Positions 46,875 through 56,347 of a stretch of 64,000 nt of DNA are shown here, piece after piece. This DNA comes from Formosa haliotis (GTDB lineage Bacteria > Bacteroidota > Bacteroidia > Flavobacteriales > Flavobacteriaceae): the NCBI RefSeq assembly GCF_001685485.1, contig NZ_BDEL01000001.1:2043501-2107500 (forward strand), given 5' to 3'. A program made the position numbers and the translations under genes. Every line of letters begins with the position of its first letter. Position 1 is the first letter of the stretch. The notes below the pieces were generated by a model, which was given only the letters and a program-made list of their open reading frames with translations, did no database searches and had not been told where the DNA came from.

Positions 46875-48401
46875 ATGGCTATAATTGGTAGTATTATAAA
46901 AGGTGTTATTCAACTAAAAGACACATTAACTCCAGAATCGAATCCTGTAGAAAATCAGAAATTGGTTTTAAAATCATTATTAGAAACCGCTAAAGACACT
47001 GCTTTTGGATCTCATTATAATTTTAGCGCTATTTTGCAAAGCGAAAATATAGCTAAAGCGTATGCCGACACCATACCTTATTTCGATTATAATAAAATTA
47101 ACGACGAATGGTGGTATAGGTTACACGAAAACGAAACCGATATTACCTGGCCCGGAAATCCAGATTATTTTGCATTAAGTTCTGGAACTACCGGTAATTC
47201 TAGTAAGCGCATTCCTGTTACTAAAGAGATGATAGAATCTATTAGAAATGCAGGAATAGAACAAGTTTTTGCTCTTAACAATTTCGATTTACCGTCTGAT
47301 TTCTTTGAAAAGGAAATCATGATGCTTGGAAGTTCTACCGACTTAATTGAAAAAGAGGACCACATGGAAGGAGAAATTAGTGGGATTAGTGCGAGTAATA
47401 TTCCGTTTTGGTTTCGCGGGTATTACAAACCTGGAATAGAAATTTCAAAAATTGACGATTGGGACGAGCGCATACAACGCATCGCAGAAAATGCTAAAAA
47501 TTGGGATATTGGCGCACTAAGCGGCATTCCCTCTTGGCTTGAACTCATGCTTAAAAAAGTTATCGATCATCACAATGCAAACGACATTCACGATGTTTGG
47601 CCAAATTTACAGGTTTACACTAGCGGAGGCGTAGCTTTCGAGCCTTACGAGAAAAGTTTTAACGCCTTAACCAAAAAGCCAATTACCGTAATTGATACCT
47701 ACTTGGCTTCCGAAGGTTTTATAGCCTTTCAAGCACGACCGGAAACCTCAGCCATGCAATTGGTAACCGATAATGGTATTTATTTTGAATTTGTACCGTT
47801 TAAAGCGGAATACATTTTAGAAGATGGCTCTATAACTGCAGATGCTCCTTCAATTACTTTAGCCGATGTTAAACAAGATGAAGAGTATGTCCTTATTATA
47901 AGTACAGTGTCTGGAGCATGGCGTTATCTTATAGGAGACACTATAAAATTTACAGATGTAGAACGTGCCGAAATAAAAATTACAGGACGTACAAAATTCT
48001 TTTTAAACACTGTAGGGTCGCAGCTTTCTGTAAATAAAATGAATGATGCCTTACTCCATATTGAAGAAGCTTTTGGTATGAAAATTCCTGAATTTACTAT
48101 TTGTGCGAAGCAATACGATGGCGATTTTTATCACAGTTGGTATTTAGGAACCGAAAACACAGATAAAGACGCCCAAAAAATAGCCGAAGCCATAGATTCT
48201 TATTTAAAAGACGCCAATAAAAATTATAAAGTAGCTCGATCTAAAGCTCTAAAAGGAGTAAAAGTAAACCTTATAAAACCAGAATTGTTTTACGATTGGA
48301 ATGCTGAAAATAAAAAGAAAGGTGGCCAAGTAAAAATGGAACGTGTTATGAACGAAGACAAATTTGCTACTTGGGAATCTTTTATAAAAACTAAGTCTTA
48401 A
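46875..48401 (+). CDS. GH3-family acyl-adenylating enzyme
   Basis: The 508 residues belong to the GH3 branch of the ANL adenylating superfamily, best known from plant enzymes that conjugate hormones to amino acids. Motifs in order: the phosphate loop SSGTTGNSSKRIPVT (about 97-111), YLASEGF near 276 and LIGDTIKFT near 357, with a C-terminal subdomain ending VKMERVMNEDKF. Bacteroidetes homologues are common and uncharacterised. The carboxylate and amine substrates are unknown. The gene stands alone, convergent with the metallopeptidase gene with one base between the stops. Confidence 0.88.
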   Translation: MAIIGSIIKGVIQLKDTLTPESNPVENQKLVLKSLLETAKDTAFGSHYNFSAILQSENIAKAYADTIPYFDYNKINDEWWYRLHENETDITWPGNPDYFALSSGTTGNSSKRIPVTKEMIESIRNAGIEQVFALNNFDLPSDFFEKEIMMLGSSTDLIEKEDHMEGEISGISASNIPFWFRGYYKPGIEISKIDDWDERIQRIAENAKNWDIGALSGIPSWLELMLKKVIDHHNANDIHDVWPNLQVYTSGGVAFEPYEKSFNALTKKPITVIDTYLASEGFIAFQARPETSAMQLVTDNGIYFEFVPFKAEYILEDGSITADAPSITLADVKQDEEYVLIISTVSGAWRYLIGDTIKFTDVERAEIKITGRTKFFLNTVGSQLSVNKMNDALLHIEEAFGMKIPEFTICAKQYDGDFYHSWYLGTENTDKDAQKIAEAIDSYLKDANKNYKVARSKALKGVKVNLIKPELFYDWNAENKKKGGQVKMERVMNEDKFATWESFIKTKS

Positions 48402-48402
48402 A

Positions 48403-49083
48403 TTAATCCGACGCTTCTTTTGCGTCACGCTCTTCAACAAGAATCATAATTTCTTCTGGCGATAAATAATATTTCCGCATTCTATTTTTATAGCTTTCGG
48501 GAATATTGGCATGATCGAGTATGAAATTTTTTGTCGCTATTATATATTTTTCCATACCATTTGAAATGGCATAAGAATCTGCCGTACGCTCGGCTTCTCT
48601 TAAATAGGAGTCTGAAAACAAATATTTAAAGCCAAATCCAATCAGTCCGAAAGCACTTCTGTTTTGATAATCTCTTACATGGCCTAATTCGTGCCCCAAC
48701 CAGCCCACAATAATTTCAGAAGGAATATGCTTTGTAGAAAATTCACTACCGGTAATTTTTATTTTCTTACTAATAAAAATCACATACCTACGCTTCTTTC
48801 TATTTTTAAACAAACTCTTAAATTCGGGTTGCGCCTGCATCGTCGATTTTTTGATATCCTTTTTAAAACGGATAGCAATACTTACTTCGGCCAACTCCGG
48901 GTAAAAGGAAAAGGCCAATTTAGCCTCTTCTTGAATAGATTCTGGCACCGAATGATAATCGCTTAATAAAACTGTAGACATAGATTGTGATTGTAATAGA
49001 ACAACTAAGGGTACTAAAATTACTTTTGAAAACAAAAACTCTAATCGTTTTCCTAATTTAGTTTGTCTCTTTTGGTGTGTCAT
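48403..49083 (-). CDS. Membrane-anchored HExxH metallopeptidase-like protein
   Basis: Starting at the Met at 49083 (226 residues), the protein has one N-terminal hydrophobic segment (about 18-31), then a basic soluble region and a zinc-binding HELGH (131-135). REAERTADSYA about 30 residues later can supply the third ligand. The fold resembles a small M48-like peptidase but I cannot name a family. Its start lies inside the end of the mscS gene (26-base overlap), so the two are translationally coupled. Confidence 0.78.
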   Translation of the reverse strand: MTHQKRQTKLGKRLEFLFSKVILVPLVVLLQSQSMSTVLLSDYHSVPESIQEEAKLAFSFYPELAEVSIAIRFKKDIKKSTMQAQPEFKSLFKNRKKRRYVIFISKKIKITGSEFSTKHIPSEIIVGWLGHELGHVRDYQNRSAFGLIGFGFKYLFSDSYLREAERTADSYAISNGMEKYIIATKNFILDHANIPESYKNRMRKYYLSPEEIMILVEERDAKEASD

Positions 49084-49960
49084 CTTCAAGTGCTACGCCA
49101 TTAAATCCTGCTGGAAAATCAAGTGTTCTAATTGGGAACGGAATGTTAATATCATGGGCATCAAAAGCAGATTTTACAGCTATAATAGCTTCAGATTTTG
49201 CTTTCGCCACCTCTAAGGCAGAGGTAGATTTTATCCAAAATCGCGTTTCAAAATTAATAGAGCTATCACCAAATTCTTTAAACATAAAAAGCACATCTTG
49301 TTTACTTTCTACAGCTTCAAAATGTTCCACGATTGTTTTTACAACCAAGTCTCTAACAAATTTTAAATCGCTATCGTAAGCCACGCCACAATCTAAAATA
49401 ACTCGAGATTGCGAAGTACTAGAAAAGTTTTTAATCGGGTTTTCAACGACCATTTTATTTGGCATGTATACCAGATTATTATCGGCTTGTTTTAAAGTTA
49501 CCGATCGCAAATCAATATTAACAACTTCACCTTCTACGCCGTTAGTTTCAACCCAATCTCCAAATTTTATAAAATGTACATACGATAAAATAACACCCGA
49601 ATAAAAGTTTGCTAAAGCGCCCTGTAGAGCCAAACCAACAGCTAAACCTACAACTCCAGCACCCGCCAACACTGTTTTTAGGGCATCATCTAAATTTAAT
49701 ATCCCCAATACGATAAACAGCCCTAACATGATTACGACAGCAGAAACCAATCTAGAAATTAAATGCTTCATTGATTTTTGAAGCTTAGTACGATCTAGTA
49801 ATTTTAAAATTAATTTATCTACATATTTAGATAAGAATAATACAAGTAAAAATACGAGCAAGGCTATTATAAAATTAGGCAACCCTAATACTAAATCTTC
49901 AAACCAAGCATCTAATTTTCCCAGCATTTTGTTCCATGCCTGAATCATTTTATCCTTCAT
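49058..49960 (-). CDS. Small-conductance mechanosensitive channel, MscS family
   Basis: This 300-residue inner membrane channel opens on hypo-osmotic stress. It has three N-terminal membrane segments. The third is the glycine/alanine-rich pore helix (AGAGVVGLAVGLALQGALANFYSGV), followed by the beta domain (GDWVETNGVEGEVVNIDLRSVTLKQADN) and the C-terminal alpha/beta domain. Length matches E. coli MscS. It is divergent from the patatin gene and upstream of the metallopeptidase. Confidence 0.95.
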   Translation of the reverse strand: MKDKMIQAWNKMLGKLDAWFEDLVLGLPNFIIALLVFLLVLFLSKYVDKLILKLLDRTKLQKSMKHLISRLVSAVVIMLGLFIVLGILNLDDALKTVLAGAGVVGLAVGLALQGALANFYSGVILSYVHFIKFGDWVETNGVEGEVVNIDLRSVTLKQADNNLVYMPNKMVVENPIKNFSSTSQSRVILDCGVAYDSDLKFVRDLVVKTIVEHFEAVESKQDVLFMFKEFGDSSINFETRFWIKSTSALEVAKAKSEAIIAVKSAFDAHDINIPFPIRTLDFPAGFNGVALEDDTPKETN

Positions 49961-50181
49961 AAATCGTTTTTACTTTAAATTTTTACCTTCATAATATACT
50001 AAAAATAGTGCAAACCCATTTCATTTTTAGCCGTGCTTTATATTAATTAAAATACCCCAACTCATTTAAACAATTCAACCTTCTTAAAACCAGATAAATA
50101 CACTAACAACACTGCGCTTCAAACCCCGATCTATCAAACAAAAACACAGTTAAAATAAAGCATGTTAAAATTATAAGGAAC

Positions 50182-50212
50182 TTTAAATTTAATTTAATTG
50201 TTATTAAGTTTG
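50182..50212 (+). promoter_or_regulatory. Promoter of the patatin-barrel gene
   Basis: TTTA (50182-50185), 19 bases, then TAAGTTTG (50205-50212): a perfect -7 element and three of four -33 bases at the standard spacing. The ATG is 31 bases downstream. Confidence 0.7.
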
Positions 50213-50243
50213 CATTGCTTTTCGATAGCCAAACTCAATTAAA

Positions 50244-52565
50244 ATGAATCTACTTCGCCCCCTTAAAAGTCTTATACTTTTCTTTTTTATTTTATTGCCT
50301 TTACTTGAATTACATGCTCAAACTGAAGAAGAGCCCTTAAAAAAGAGGCCCAAAATTGGTGTAGTTTTAAGTGGTGGTGGCGCCAAAGGCATGGCTCATA
50401 TCGGGGTTTTAAAAGCCTTGGAGGAAGCTGGCATTTATCCGGATTATATTACAGGAACCAGTATGGGTAGTATAGTGGGTGGATTATATGCTATAGGCTG
50501 GACACCAGAGAATATTGAGACTATGGCCAATAAAATAGATTGGAATTTTGTGCTATCCAACAATATTTTACTTAATAAAGTAGCCTTCGAAGAAAAAGAC
50601 TTTTACGGCCGATACCTCGCCGAATTTCCTATACGTGGTAAAAAGATAACCCTCCCTCAAGGTGCGATAGAAGGACAGGAATTAACTTTACTGTTAAGCA
50701 AAATTACAAGAGAAGCCCATAGTGTAAAAGATTTTAACGATTTCCCTACCCCGTTTGCTTGTGTTGCCACAAACATAGAAACCGGAGAGCCCGAAATTTT
50801 AAATTCAGGCTCCTTACCCGAAGCCTTAAGAGCGAGTATGTCTATACCGTCTATTTTTACTCCCATGGAAATAGGAGACAAACTTTATGTGGATGGCGGA
50901 TTAACAAGAAACTTTCCTGTTCAAGAGGTTTTAGATATGGGTGCAGATATCGTGATAGGTGTTTTTGTTAGTACAGATTTAAACAAAAAAGACAAGTTAC
51001 AGTCTATGATTTCAGTTTTATCGCAATCGGCTTTTGTGATGAGTGTTCACGACTCCAACAAACAAAAGAAACTTGTAGATATACTTATTGAACCAGAATT
51101 AGGCGATTATTCTACCGGTAGTTTTAAAAACACACCCGAAATTATAGAAATAGGTGATAAAACAGGAGAAAAATATTTACCTGTTTTTAAAAAACTCGCC
51201 GACTCTTTACGTCCGTTTGGTTTACGAAAAAAACCAGAACCCCTTCCTTACAAAGAAAGCTACGACATTAAAGAAATTATTGTAAAAGGCAACGAAAACA
51301 TCCCCATAGATCTTATTTTAGGAAAAATGGATATTCAGCCAAATACAAATATTTCTATAGATGATTTAGAAGAAAAAATTGTGATGCTGTATGGTACGCA
51401 GTATTTTTCTAAAATTGTATATACCATAGAAAACGACAACAAACTTATTTTAAAAGTTAAGGAAGCCCCTAAGGGAGCTGTAAAAATTGCTGGACATTAC
51501 GACTCCGACAACTACGCGAGCTTACTATTTAATCTTACCCTAAGAAATATGTTACTTCCAAATTCCAGGTTTGTTACCGAAATTAATTTCGCTCAGAACC
51601 CCGGTGCACGTTTAAACTATTTGAAATATGTGGGAGAAAAACAAAATCTAGGAATTACCTTGGGTTCTACAATATTTAAATCGGAAGTGCCATCTTACTC
51701 CGATATTAATCACAACAATAATATTGAAATAACTAGAACGGGACTTCTTAACCAATTAACATGGTTTAGCCATATTGGGGTTCAATCAACTTACAATACC
51801 AATCGTTCCGCCGGTGTTTTATTAGGCTATAATTTTGAACGTTTTACTCCAGAAATTACCGATCAAGTCTCTGAAGGCGATGGAAACGAAATTGCCATAG
51901 ACGTTTATAAAAGTAAGGAATTTAATCTTCAGGCTTTTTACACCATAAATACTCTAAATAAATTATACTTTCCTACCAAGGGTATCTTTTTTGATGCTCG
52001 GTTAAATTATTATTTCGGTAGACATTTCGACATTGAAATTGACGAATTTAACGGTGATGGTTTTGATTTAAATTTAACCCCTGAAGCCATCTGGAAAATA
52101 GAAACTAATTTTGGTGGTGCATTAAAATTAACACGAAACCTTACTTACTTAGGAAATGCAAGATTGGTGATGAATAACGGGACTTCGGAATTAGAAAACT
52201 TTTCTCAAAACACCTTTATTGGAGGATTTGCTCCTAGAGGTCTCTATGTGCAACCCTTTTGGGGAATAGATTCTAAATACATTTCGGCATCAAATTTCTT
52301 CTTTGCAGAATCTCAACTTCAATGGAATTTTAAAACTAATTTTTATTTGAATTTTGGAGTCAATTATTTAGACTTAGAAAACCCGATGCAATGGATTAAA
52401 GATGACATTATAATTACCGATGCCGATTATCAAAGACAATTTGGTTTTATGGCTACAGCAAGCTACTTCTCTATAATCGGACCAATTTCAGTGGGAGTTT
52501 CTAAAGGACAACACCATAAAGGTATTCAGGGCTTTATTAGTATTGGATATGCTCCAAAATATTAA
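50244..52565 (+). CDS. Patatin-like phospholipase fused to a POTRA and outer membrane barrel
   Basis: This 773-residue protein has a signal peptide (1-26) and a patatin domain (about 36-310) with the oxyanion loop SGGGAKGMAH, nucleophile Ser73 in GTSMGS and catalytic Asp217 in VDGGL. A POTRA-like segment follows (about 340-415, IKEIIVKGNENIPIDLIL), then a BamA-type barrel (about 425-773). The architecture resembles type Vd autotransporters such as PlpD, in which the barrel displays or exports the lipase. No partner genes are needed. Whether the patatin domain is released is unknown. Confidence 0.93.
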   Translation: MNLLRPLKSLILFFFILLPLLELHAQTEEEPLKKRPKIGVVLSGGGAKGMAHIGVLKALEEAGIYPDYITGTSMGSIVGGLYAIGWTPENIETMANKIDWNFVLSNNILLNKVAFEEKDFYGRYLAEFPIRGKKITLPQGAIEGQELTLLLSKITREAHSVKDFNDFPTPFACVATNIETGEPEILNSGSLPEALRASMSIPSIFTPMEIGDKLYVDGGLTRNFPVQEVLDMGADIVIGVFVSTDLNKKDKLQSMISVLSQSAFVMSVHDSNKQKKLVDILIEPELGDYSTGSFKNTPEIIEIGDKTGEKYLPVFKKLADSLRPFGLRKKPEPLPYKESYDIKEIIVKGNENIPIDLILGKMDIQPNTNISIDDLEEKIVMLYGTQYFSKIVYTIENDNKLILKVKEAPKGAVKIAGHYDSDNYASLLFNLTLRNMLLPNSRFVTEINFAQNPGARLNYLKYVGEKQNLGITLGSTIFKSEVPSYSDINHNNNIEITRTGLLNQLTWFSHIGVQSTYNTNRSAGVLLGYNFERFTPEITDQVSEGDGNEIAIDVYKSKEFNLQAFYTINTLNKLYFPTKGIFFDARLNYYFGRHFDIEIDEFNGDGFDLNLTPEAIWKIETNFGGALKLTRNLTYLGNARLVMNNGTSELENFSQNTFIGGFAPRGLYVQPFWGIDSKYISASNFFFAESQLQWNFKTNFYLNFGVNYLDLENPMQWIKDDIIITDADYQRQFGFMATASYFSIIGPISVGVSKGQHHKGIQGFISIGYAPKY

Positions 52566-52576
52566 ACCCAAACCAT

Positions 52577-53818
52577 TTATGCCAATAAGCGTTTTACAAG
52601 TCTACCTACAGTTAACCCTTGAACTAATATAGAAAACACCACTAGCATATAGGTAATTACCAAAAATAATTCGCGATGCATCTCGGTAGTTAAGCTCAGC
52701 GCTAAAGCTATAGAAATACCACCACGCAATCCGCCCCAAGTCATAATCTTATCGGTTTTTGGCACAAAACCTATTCGTTTTTCGAACATACTAATGGGTC
52801 CGTATAAAGACAGGTATCTACTAATTAAGGCAATTGGAATAGCACATAATCCTGCCAAAATATAGGCCCATTTAAATTCTAAAACCAACATTTCCATACC
52901 TATTAATACAAATAAAATCGTATTCAATAGGATATCGACTAGTTCCCAAAATTTGTCGACATAATTTTCTGTAATTTCAGACATGGCGCTACCTCTTAGT
53001 GTATCATTTCCTACCACAAGTCCCGCAGTTACCATGGCTAAAGGCGAGGATAAATCTAATTTCTGAGCTATCACGGTTCCAGACATTACTGCAGCCAAAG
53101 TTATAATAACTTCAATATCATAATCATCTATAGACTTCATTAACCGGTACGTACCATACCCTAAAAGCAGTCCTAAAATAATACCTCCAATAACCTCTCT
53201 ACCAAATAATTTTAAAACCTGACTAATCTCAAAACCATCCCCTCCGGTCGAATTGGCTATTTGAAAAATAGTTAAAAACACAACTACTCCAACCCCATCA
53301 TTAAACAGAGATTCTCCAACAATTTTGGCTTCCAAATCTTTAGGGACACCCACTTTTTTCAAAATCCCTAATACTGCAATGGGATCTGTAGGGGAGATTA
53401 ATGCCCCAAAAAGCATACAATAAATCAAGTCGACATTCAAACCTAAAAGCATTAAAACACCATACATCATCACGCCTATTAAAAATGTAGAGCCCAAAGT
53501 TCCTAACGTCGCAAATACAAAAACTGGCCAGCGTTGTATTCTTAACTGCTCGAAATTGGTATGTAAAGCTCCCGCAAACAACATAAAACTCAGCATTACA
53601 TCTAACAGTACAGTTTTAAAATCGATTTGGGTAATTAATTTCCTTTCGGCCAATAACAAGGTTTTGTCTATGGTAGCAATACCTAATACAACTAGGGTAA
53701 AAACTAAAGTCACCAACATTAACCCTATGGTATTTGGCAACTTTAAAAATCTCACATTTATATAACCAAAGGCAGCAGAAAGCGTAACCAAGGCCGTAAT
53801 TATTACAAAATAATCCAT
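52577..53818 (-). CDS. CPA1-type cation/proton antiporter
   Basis: The 413 residues form about 12 membrane segments of the Na+/H+ exchanger type. GALISPTDPIAVLGIL carries the conserved TDP of NhaP-type antiporters, ESLFNDGVGVVVF contains the ion-binding FNDG motif and TWGGLRGGISIALALSL the C-terminal family motif. No regulatory RCK tail is present. It likely exchanges sodium or potassium for protons, as expected for a marine bacterium. It is convergent with the patatin gene and divergent from the arsenosugar array. Confidence 0.93.
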   Translation of the reverse strand: MDYFVIITALVTLSAAFGYINVRFLKLPNTIGLMLVTLVFTLVVLGIATIDKTLLLAERKLITQIDFKTVLLDVMLSFMLFAGALHTNFEQLRIQRWPVFVFATLGTLGSTFLIGVMMYGVLMLLGLNVDLIYCMLFGALISPTDPIAVLGILKKVGVPKDLEAKIVGESLFNDGVGVVVFLTIFQIANSTGGDGFEISQVLKLFGREVIGGIILGLLLGYGTYRLMKSIDDYDIEVIITLAAVMSGTVIAQKLDLSSPLAMVTAGLVVGNDTLRGSAMSEITENYVDKFWELVDILLNTILFVLIGMEMLVLEFKWAYILAGLCAIPIALISRYLSLYGPISMFEKRIGFVPKTDKIMTWGGLRGGISIALALSLTTEMHRELFLVITYMLVVFSILVQGLTVGRLVKRLLA

Positions 53819-53917
53819 AGTTCGTATTTAAGTCGAATAAAATAAAACATAATTATACACATTAACAACAACTTAGGAGAATCAATTTAATAATAGTATA
53901 AATTAGCTGTTAATTTT

Positions 53918-53934
53918 AGTCGCACGTCCCGACT
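53918..53934. promoter_or_regulatory. Possible operator upstream of the arsenosugar array
   Basis: An AGTCG...CGACT inverted repeat (7-base spacer) lies 53 bases before the first gene, in a locally GC-richer stretch of an otherwise AT-rich gap. It could be a regulator site. No ArsR gene is in the window, and the match to a known operator cannot be judged. Confidence 0.25.
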
Positions 53935-53986
53935 TAGTCATTTTTAAAAACATTAAATATTTATAACAACACTTATTCAAAATACT

Positions 53987-54322
53987 ATGCAAAAGACCTA
54001 TTACGACCCGGCCGACCTAAAAAAATTCAGTAAAATTTCTGAATGGAATGAAACTTTAGGCGAAAAATTCTTCGATTACTACGGAAAAGTATTCGAAGAA
54101 GGTGCCTTATCAGAAAGAGAAAAATCCTTAATTGCATTAGCCGTTTCTCATACCGTACAGTGTCCATATTGTATTGATGCTTATACTGGAGATGCCTTAC
54201 AACGCGGTATTACCAAGGAAGAAATGATGGAAGCTTTACATGTATCTGCTGCCATTCGCGGAGGCGCATCTTTAGTACATGGTGTGCAAATGATGAATAA
54301 AGTAAATAAATTAGAAATGTAA
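53987..54322 (+). CDS. AhpD-like arsenosugar biosynthesis-associated peroxidase-like protein
   Basis: This 111-residue carboxymuconolactone decarboxylase/AhpD-type protein has the redox pair CPYC in VSHTVQCPYCIDAYTGDALQRG (about residues 58-79), then EEMMEALHVSAAIRGGASLVHG. This small family is typically found next to arsS. A thiol-redox role, perhaps reducing arsenic or a disulfide for it, is a reasonable inference, but no activity is established to my knowledge. It is the first gene of the plus-strand array, 54 bases before arsS. Confidence 0.85.
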   Translation: MQKTYYDPADLKKFSKISEWNETLGEKFFDYYGKVFEEGALSEREKSLIALAVSHTVQCPYCIDAYTGDALQRGITKEEMMEALHVSAAIRGGASLVHGVQMMNKVNKLEM

Positions 54323-54376
54323 GTTTCTAAACTTTGTTCAGTCTAAAACAAAAGCAAATACATTTAACATCTTTTA

Positions 54377-55432
54377 ATGATTCATACTTCTTTACAAAAA
54401 CGCAATAGTGATTTAGCACAAAGTAACCGTCAGTTAGAATTTTTATCGAATGGTATTTTTAAAAACGGAGACTTACCAACATTCAAATCTAAGCTATCTG
54501 AAACCGCTCAATTTCCACTGAAAGCAAAAAAACTAGAGATCTTACAAATCAATGTAGGATACATGTGCAACCAAGTTTGCGCACATTGCCATGTGGATGC
54601 GGGTCCAGACCGAAAAGAAATCATGACGCGAGACACCATGTTACAGTGTTTAGACGTTATAAAAAACACAGGAGCACACACTTTAGATTTAACTGGAGGC
54701 GCTCCAGAGATGAATCCGGATTTTAGATGGTTTGTAGAGGAAGCTGCGAAAGCAGGAATTAAAGATTTTATTGTACGCTCTAATCTCACCATTATTCGTG
54801 CTAATAAAAAGTATCATGATTTGCCCCAGTTTTTTAAAAAACATAATGTACATGTAATAAGTTCGATGCCACATTGGACACAGGGTAAAACCGATAAACA
54901 ACGTGGGGACGGTGTGTTTGCAAAATCCATTCAGGCTTTAAAAGACTTAAACGCCATAGGTTACGGTATACCGGGTAGCGGATTACGATTAGACCTCGTT
55001 TACAATCCGTCGGGTGCTTTTTTACCAGGAAATCAAGATGCTTTACAACGCGATTTTAAAAAGGCTTTACTAGACGATTTCAACATTCAGTTTCACAATC
55101 TATTTGCCATAACCAATTTACCAATAGCTCGGTTTTTAGATTATTTAATTGCTTCTGAAAATTATGAAGATTATATGTACAATCTTGTTGAAGCATATAA
55201 TCCTTCTGCTGTCTCCAATGTTATGTGTACAAATACCTTGTCTGTAAGCTGGGACGGCTATTTATTTGATTGCGATTTTAATCAGATGCTAGAATTGCCA
55301 GTAAACAGCAAAGTGAAACATATTTCTGAATATAACGAAGACCTTCTAGAAAACAGAGAGATTGTGATTTCTCAACATTGTTATGGCTGTACCGCCGGGG
55401 CAGGAAGTAGTTGTCAGGGAAGTGTTATTTAA
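54377..55432 (+). CDS. arsS: Arsenosugar biosynthesis radical SAM protein ArsS
   Basis: The 351 residues show the radical SAM cluster motif CNQVCAHC (CxxxCxxC, near residue 62), DLTGGAPEMNP and a C-terminal domain with several cysteines (SWDGYLFDCDFNQML, CYGCTAGAGSSCQG). Characterised ArsS enzymes link the 5'-deoxyadenosyl group to dimethylarsenic, giving 5'-deoxy-5'-dimethylarsinoyl-adenosine, the first arsenosugar precursor. The methyltransferase ArsM that would make the dimethylarsenic substrate is not in this window. A 240 bp gap without recognisable features follows. Confidence 0.93.
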   Translation: MIHTSLQKRNSDLAQSNRQLEFLSNGIFKNGDLPTFKSKLSETAQFPLKAKKLEILQINVGYMCNQVCAHCHVDAGPDRKEIMTRDTMLQCLDVIKNTGAHTLDLTGGAPEMNPDFRWFVEEAAKAGIKDFIVRSNLTIIRANKKYHDLPQFFKKHNVHVISSMPHWTQGKTDKQRGDGVFAKSIQALKDLNAIGYGIPGSGLRLDLVYNPSGAFLPGNQDALQRDFKKALLDDFNIQFHNLFAITNLPIARFLDYLIASENYEDYMYNLVEAYNPSAVSNVMCTNTLSVSWDGYLFDCDFNQMLELPVNSKVKHISEYNEDLLENREIVISQHCYGCTAGAGSSCQGSVI

Positions 55433-55672
55433 CCAAGCCTGCAACAACACCTTGCTTATTGGATATTGTTTTTTTGAATTTTTACCGAAGACAGAACAGA
55501 ATCAGCAAGAATTAAACATCTTTTTAGAAAATCACTTCTTGTTATAAAACGGGAGGGCTTTCAGTTAAAAAATGATTAAAAAACAATGCGATATCAAGCT
55601 ATTTAATCTCTAGATTGTATTTTTGAGAAGCAGACATTTCGTTCTCTCAATGGATAATAAAAACACAAATTT

Positions 55673-56347
55673 ATGGGACTTCTAAGTTCAAAAGATACGG
55701 GTAGCGATAATGAAGTTGCTTATAACTTTCATTTTCCAACCTCGAAAAAAGCATTAATAATTTTTACTAGAAACCCAGAACTAGGCAAATGTAAAACGCG
55801 TTTAGCTAAAACCATTGGCGACCAAAATGCTTTAGATATTTACAACATCCTATTACAGCATACCGCAAAAATTGCAGCTCCAGTAAAAGCTGATCGTTAT
55901 GTGTTTTACTCTGAAAACATCCAGAATGAAGACCTTTGGGATACGGAACTTTTCAGAAAAAAATTACAATCGGGCAACACTTTAGGCGAACGCATGCAGC
56001 ATGCGTTTTCAGATTTATTTCAGAATTACTACAAGAAAGTGATTATTATTGGTAGCGACATTTTAGATCTTACTACCGAAATGATTGACGAGGCTTTTAA
56101 TCAATTAGAACATCACGATGTTGTTATTGGTCCAGCAAAAGATGGTGGTTATTACCTGTTAGGCATGAAAACTTTAGCGCCTCATATTTTTGAAAACAAA
56201 GCTTGGGGAACAGAAACCGTGCTACAAGACACTCTAAAAGATTTAGAGAACAAATCGGTATCTTTACTTGAAGAATTAAATGATATTGATACTTTTGAAG
56301 ATATAAAAACGTATCCGCAATTAAATAAATTCACGATAAAATCATGA
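55673..56347 (+). CDS. TIGR04282-type arsenosugar biosynthesis glycosyltransferase (DUF2064)
   Basis: The 224 residues form a small GT-A-like nucleotidyl/glycosyl transferase with the N-terminal signature FTRNPELGKCKTRLAKTIGD, IIGSDILDLT and GPAKDGGYYLLGMK. The family was named for its occurrence in arsenosugar clusters, and the substrate is not proven. The stop overlaps the phosphorylase start as ATGA, so the two are translationally coupled, which ties the phosphorylase to this pathway. Confidence 0.9.
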   Translation: MGLLSSKDTGSDNEVAYNFHFPTSKKALIIFTRNPELGKCKTRLAKTIGDQNALDIYNILLQHTAKIAAPVKADRYVFYSENIQNEDLWDTELFRKKLQSGNTLGERMQHAFSDLFQNYYKKVIIIGSDILDLTTEMIDEAFNQLEHHDVVIGPAKDGGYYLLGMKTLAPHIFENKAWGTETVLQDTLKDLENKSVSLLEELNDIDTFEDIKTYPQLNKFTIKS

